From positions 124,001 to 188,000 of the forward strand of contig NZ_FMAC01000005.1 in the NCBI RefSeq assembly GCF_900094555.1: 64,000 bases of DNA. Direction: 5' to 3'. Below are positions 62,215-64,000 of the stretch, in pieces. This stretch comes from Martinezella hainanensis (GTDB lineage Bacteria; Pseudomonadota; Alphaproteobacteria; Rhizobiales; Rhizobiaceae). Below the pieces are notes generated by a model, which saw nothing but the letters and a program-made list of their open reading frames with translations, was not told where the DNA came from and did no database searches. Each line of letters starts with the position of its first letter. Position 1 is the first letter of the stretch. The position numbers were made by a program, and so were the translations under genes.

Positions 62215-62796
62215 ATGCAAACCTGGTTGACCTACGAGAATGGCTCTCTCAATCCGCATGTCAGCCGCGTGGGTGTCTTCTGGGATGTTTCCGGGATGCT
62301 GCCGGGCGCCATGCCGGTCTTGTGGGCGGCGATCGAGCGCTGCCTTTACGGATGGCATCATCCACTGTGCATCGGCTGGGAGCCGGCATTCCTGATCCGG
62401 GACAGCTACGGCAACGAATGCCCTCTTCGGCCAGGCTTTTATAACCCGGACACCGGAACCAGGATAGACGGACCGCACGGGCATGGGCTGAGATCGGGGT
62501 TCCTCTTGAGCCAAAGCGTACCCCGCCCCGATCTGTCGCTTTGCATCTGCCGGGACAGCCGGCCGATCGCGGAAATGCCGCTGGGCCATGCGGGTTCATG
62601 GGCCATGTCCCTGCCGGATCGCCTGAAGTTTCAGATCGATTGCAAGAGCGAGCTGCGCGGTCGCGTCGCCGATACCTGCGGGACCTCTTTTGCTCTGAGT
62701 GGGCTGCAGGCGCTCAGAGTCCAGCTTCGGGGTGGCACTCCTGGGCCGCGGGCAACCCCGCTCACCTTTGTCTCATATCGCGCGGAACCGACCTGA
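62215..62796 (+). CDS. Unknown protein (193 aa), paralogue of the protein at 60836
   Basis: Aligns along its length with the 208-residue protein two genes upstream: PVLWAAIERC with AVAWKVIRNC, HPLCIG...FLIRDSYGNECPLR with HPFNFP...FQVSAKDSWGNYTPQL, and RVQLRGGTPGPRATPLTFV with NIVMTGGGPGPNSSPFEF. It is more cysteine- and tryptophan-rich and has lost the GAI...KTNMAPGQ stretch, being replaced by CRDSRPIAEMPLGHAGSW. Its ATG has no Shine-Dalgarno and starts five bases after the preceding stop, so it depends on coupled translation. Function unknown. Confidence 0.72.
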   Translation: MQTWLTYENGSLNPHVSRVGVFWDVSGMLPGAMPVLWAAIERCLYGWHHPLCIGWEPAFLIRDSYGNECPLRPGFYNPDTGTRIDGPHGHGLRSGFLLSQSVPRPDLSLCICRDSRPIAEMPLGHAGSWAMSLPDRLKFQIDCKSELRGRVADTCGTSFALSGLQALRVQLRGGTPGPRATPLTFVSYRAEPT

Positions 62797-62820
62797 TCCG
62801 CTTCTGAAAAGGATAGTCCA

Positions 62821-63522
62821 ATGCCCGATAAATATTTCGTTTATACCATCATATTCTCGCGCACCGCGCAAAACAGCGTTCGGTTCATCGCTTTCCAGAA
62901 GAGGGCGAGGGGGTACTTCTTCTCCAGCAGGCGAGCAATTGTGCCAAATGGTGCAGAGCTGCACGGCGGAGCGAAATTCGCCCTGCCGGGCGGGAAGTTC
63001 GAAGGTCATGATTGGAATAACAGTGATGAAGTCTATGAAAACTGCTCGAGGGAATTCACGGAAGAATGTGGACGGGAGATCAGCATTGTCCCCGACGACG
63101 AAATCGGGACCGGCAGCATAGACGACGACGATGAGGTTATCGATGCCAGATTGTTTCTGATGCGACAGCCGGTAACCATCCGCGGAGCCGCGAGTATCAA
63201 GGGCTTTGCCGCGATGTATGTCAAAGTTGGCGATGATGAGCTCCAGGTCGTCGCCGACTACATCGCCGAATGTTTTACCCAGCGCGATGCGGCGGTAACG
63301 AAAATTCGCCGCGGTGAATGGAAAACCCGCGACTACGCAAAAATAGCGCGAACATTTCCGCTGGCTCCAATGGACGATGAGTTGGACTTGGCAGATCCGG
63401 CGATACGAGAGATTGCTCAGGGTGGCTTCGACGATGATCCGTTGATTCAGGCCTTGTCCGGGGATACCGACACCGACTGGTTCGCCCAGATCATCAGGGG
63501 TCTCGAAACCATCGACGTTTGA
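62821..63522 (+). CDS. Nudix-like protein (233 aa) with variant Nudix box
   Basis: Residues ~50-90 read LPGGKFEGHDWNNSDEVYENCSREFTEECGREI. The second half is a perfect Nudix core (REFTEECG = REUxEExG), while the upstream part has Asp in place of the first conserved Glu and one extra residue between Gly and it. Nudix enzymes hydrolyse nucleoside-diphosphate-linked compounds. The C-terminal ~130 residues (GDDELQVVADYIAECFTQRD, RRGEWKTRDYAKIARTFPLAPMDDELDLAD) are not of a recognised type. AAAAGGA precedes the ATG. Catalysis is uncertain. Confidence 0.68.
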   Translation: MPDKYFVYTIIFSRTAQNSVRFIAFQKRARGYFFSSRRAIVPNGAELHGGAKFALPGGKFEGHDWNNSDEVYENCSREFTEECGREISIVPDDEIGTGSIDDDDEVIDARLFLMRQPVTIRGAASIKGFAAMYVKVGDDELQVVADYIAECFTQRDAAVTKIRRGEWKTRDYAKIARTFPLAPMDDELDLADPAIREIAQGGFDDDPLIQALSGDTDTDWFAQIIRGLETIDV

Positions 63523-63532
63523 GGATGTCGTC

Positions 63533-64000
63533 ATGACCGGCCACACCGAGATTCAGGAATGGCGCGACATCCCGCATAAGGACCAGAACGAAGAAATCGT
63601 GATCCGTTTCCGCATTTTCTATGAGGATGCGGGTCGCCAATCCGTCTTGAATGTCGCGGCCGAGATTTTCCGGGCGGTTCTGCCGCTCGAGATCCATGTC
63701 GTCGAAAGCTTACGCTTCGATCATGAGACGCCGTTCCGCGTGGCCTTCACGGGCGGTCGCAGGGTTCATGGCTGGCTGCGCTGGCGCACCGGGCTCGACG
63801 TCCAATATTCGCAGCAGATCATGGGCCGGGTGGAAATCGAGGAGACTGATGACATCTATTATTGGAACTATATCGGTTTCATGATCTGCTTCGGCAATAC
63901 GCGCCCGGTTCCGCCAACCCCGCCCGTTCCACCGCCGGACAATGATCCGCCTGAGCCTGGACCGCTACCGATCCCGAATACCGCAGACGGGATGGCGATC
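63533..64000 (+). CDS. Unknown protein with proline-rich segment (partial, cut by window end)
   Basis: Open for 156 codons to base 64000 without a stop. Starts MTGHTEIQEWRDIPHKDQNE at ATG 63533 with GAGGA upstream, ten bases after the Nudix-like gene. A beta-rich section (EEIVIRFRIFYEDAGRQSVLN, TPFRVAFTGGRRVHGWLRWRTGLD) is followed by DDIYYWNYIGFMICFGN and then a Pro-rich stretch (PVPPTPPVPPPDNDPPEPGPLP) typical of a flexible linker, so a further domain is expected beyond the window. No family recognised. Confidence 0.65.
   Translation, partial: MTGHTEIQEWRDIPHKDQNEEIVIRFRIFYEDAGRQSVLNVAAEIFRAVLPLEIHVVESLRFDHETPFRVAFTGGRRVHGWLRWRTGLDVQYSQQIMGRVEIEETDDIYYWNYIGFMICFGNTRPVPPTPPVPPPDNDPPEPGPLPIPNTADGMAI

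Overview
The window looks like a chromosome or large-replicon segment of an alphaproteobacterium of the Rhizobiaceae, most likely Rhizobium sensu lato. The grounds are a GC-rich sequence with AT-richer promoters, a NasS/NasT-controlled nitrate assimilation operon, a PrsDE/ExsH-type glycanase secretion module, a RIME-like rhizobial palindromic repeat, and many GntR, ROK and AraC regulators beside solute transporters. No rRNA, tRNA, CRISPR array, transposase or phage gene was recognised.

Layout. 0-6.4 kb: a minus-strand peptide-type ABC transporter (substrate-binding protein, DppB, DppC cut by the window edge) behind its own GntR regulator, preceded by a ROK regulator and an M81 (MlrC-like) peptidase. 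6.8-11.2 kb: two DHA2-type drug exporters, an FCD-GntR regulator and a 46-residue membrane protein. 11.4-22.8 kb: metabolic and stress genes (xylitol dehydrogenase-like, CPA2 antiporter with a cyclic-nucleotide domain, acetamidase/formamidase, PL5-type alginate lyase, divergent GlxA-type regulator and DJ-1 protein, two alpha/beta hydrolases, ZntB-like channel). 22.9-34.0 kb: nitrate assimilation, transcribed in the order nasT, nasS, [sigma-54/IHF promoter and attenuator leader], nrtA, nrtB, nrtD, nirB, nirD, nasA. The regulators, the leader RNA, the transporter and both reductases are contiguous. 34.0-41.3 kb: hydroxamate-type siderophore uptake (AraC regulator, TonB receptor, FhuD-like, fused FhuB-like permease, ferric-siderophore reductase) with a 32-bp near-perfect palindrome at the fhuD promoter. 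41.6-44.6 kb: htpG and a second siderophore-interacting protein. 44.9-50.8 kb: type I secretion ABC/MFP pair and an RTX-containing GH16 glycanase, with a GntR/OsmC pair between them. 51-52.9 kb: a solitary glycine-betaine-type binding protein and a small secreted protein.

The least explained part is 53.7-64.0 kb. After about 0.9 kb of AT-richer non-coding DNA, eight plus-strand genes follow one another: a flavin oxidoreductase (phytoene-desaturase-like) fused to an acetoacetate-decarboxylase-like domain; a class III cyclase/AAA ATPase/TPR protein; an AraC regulator with a degenerate receiver-like domain; two paralogous beta-rich proteins of unknown function separated by an unrelated acidic protein; a Nudix-like protein with a variant Nudix box; and a proline-rich-tailed protein that runs off the window. 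This is the best candidate for an undescribed system.

Several regulatory sites were read directly from the bases: perfect inverted repeats at the starts of two GntR genes (3680-3700, and 48101-48124 overlapping the ATG of an apparently leaderless mRNA), a ROK-type operator, a paired operator at 19689/19769, and the sigma-54 + IHF + ANTAR hexaloop + terminator arrangement ahead of nrtA. All functional calls rest on motif and family recognition by eye; no database search was run.
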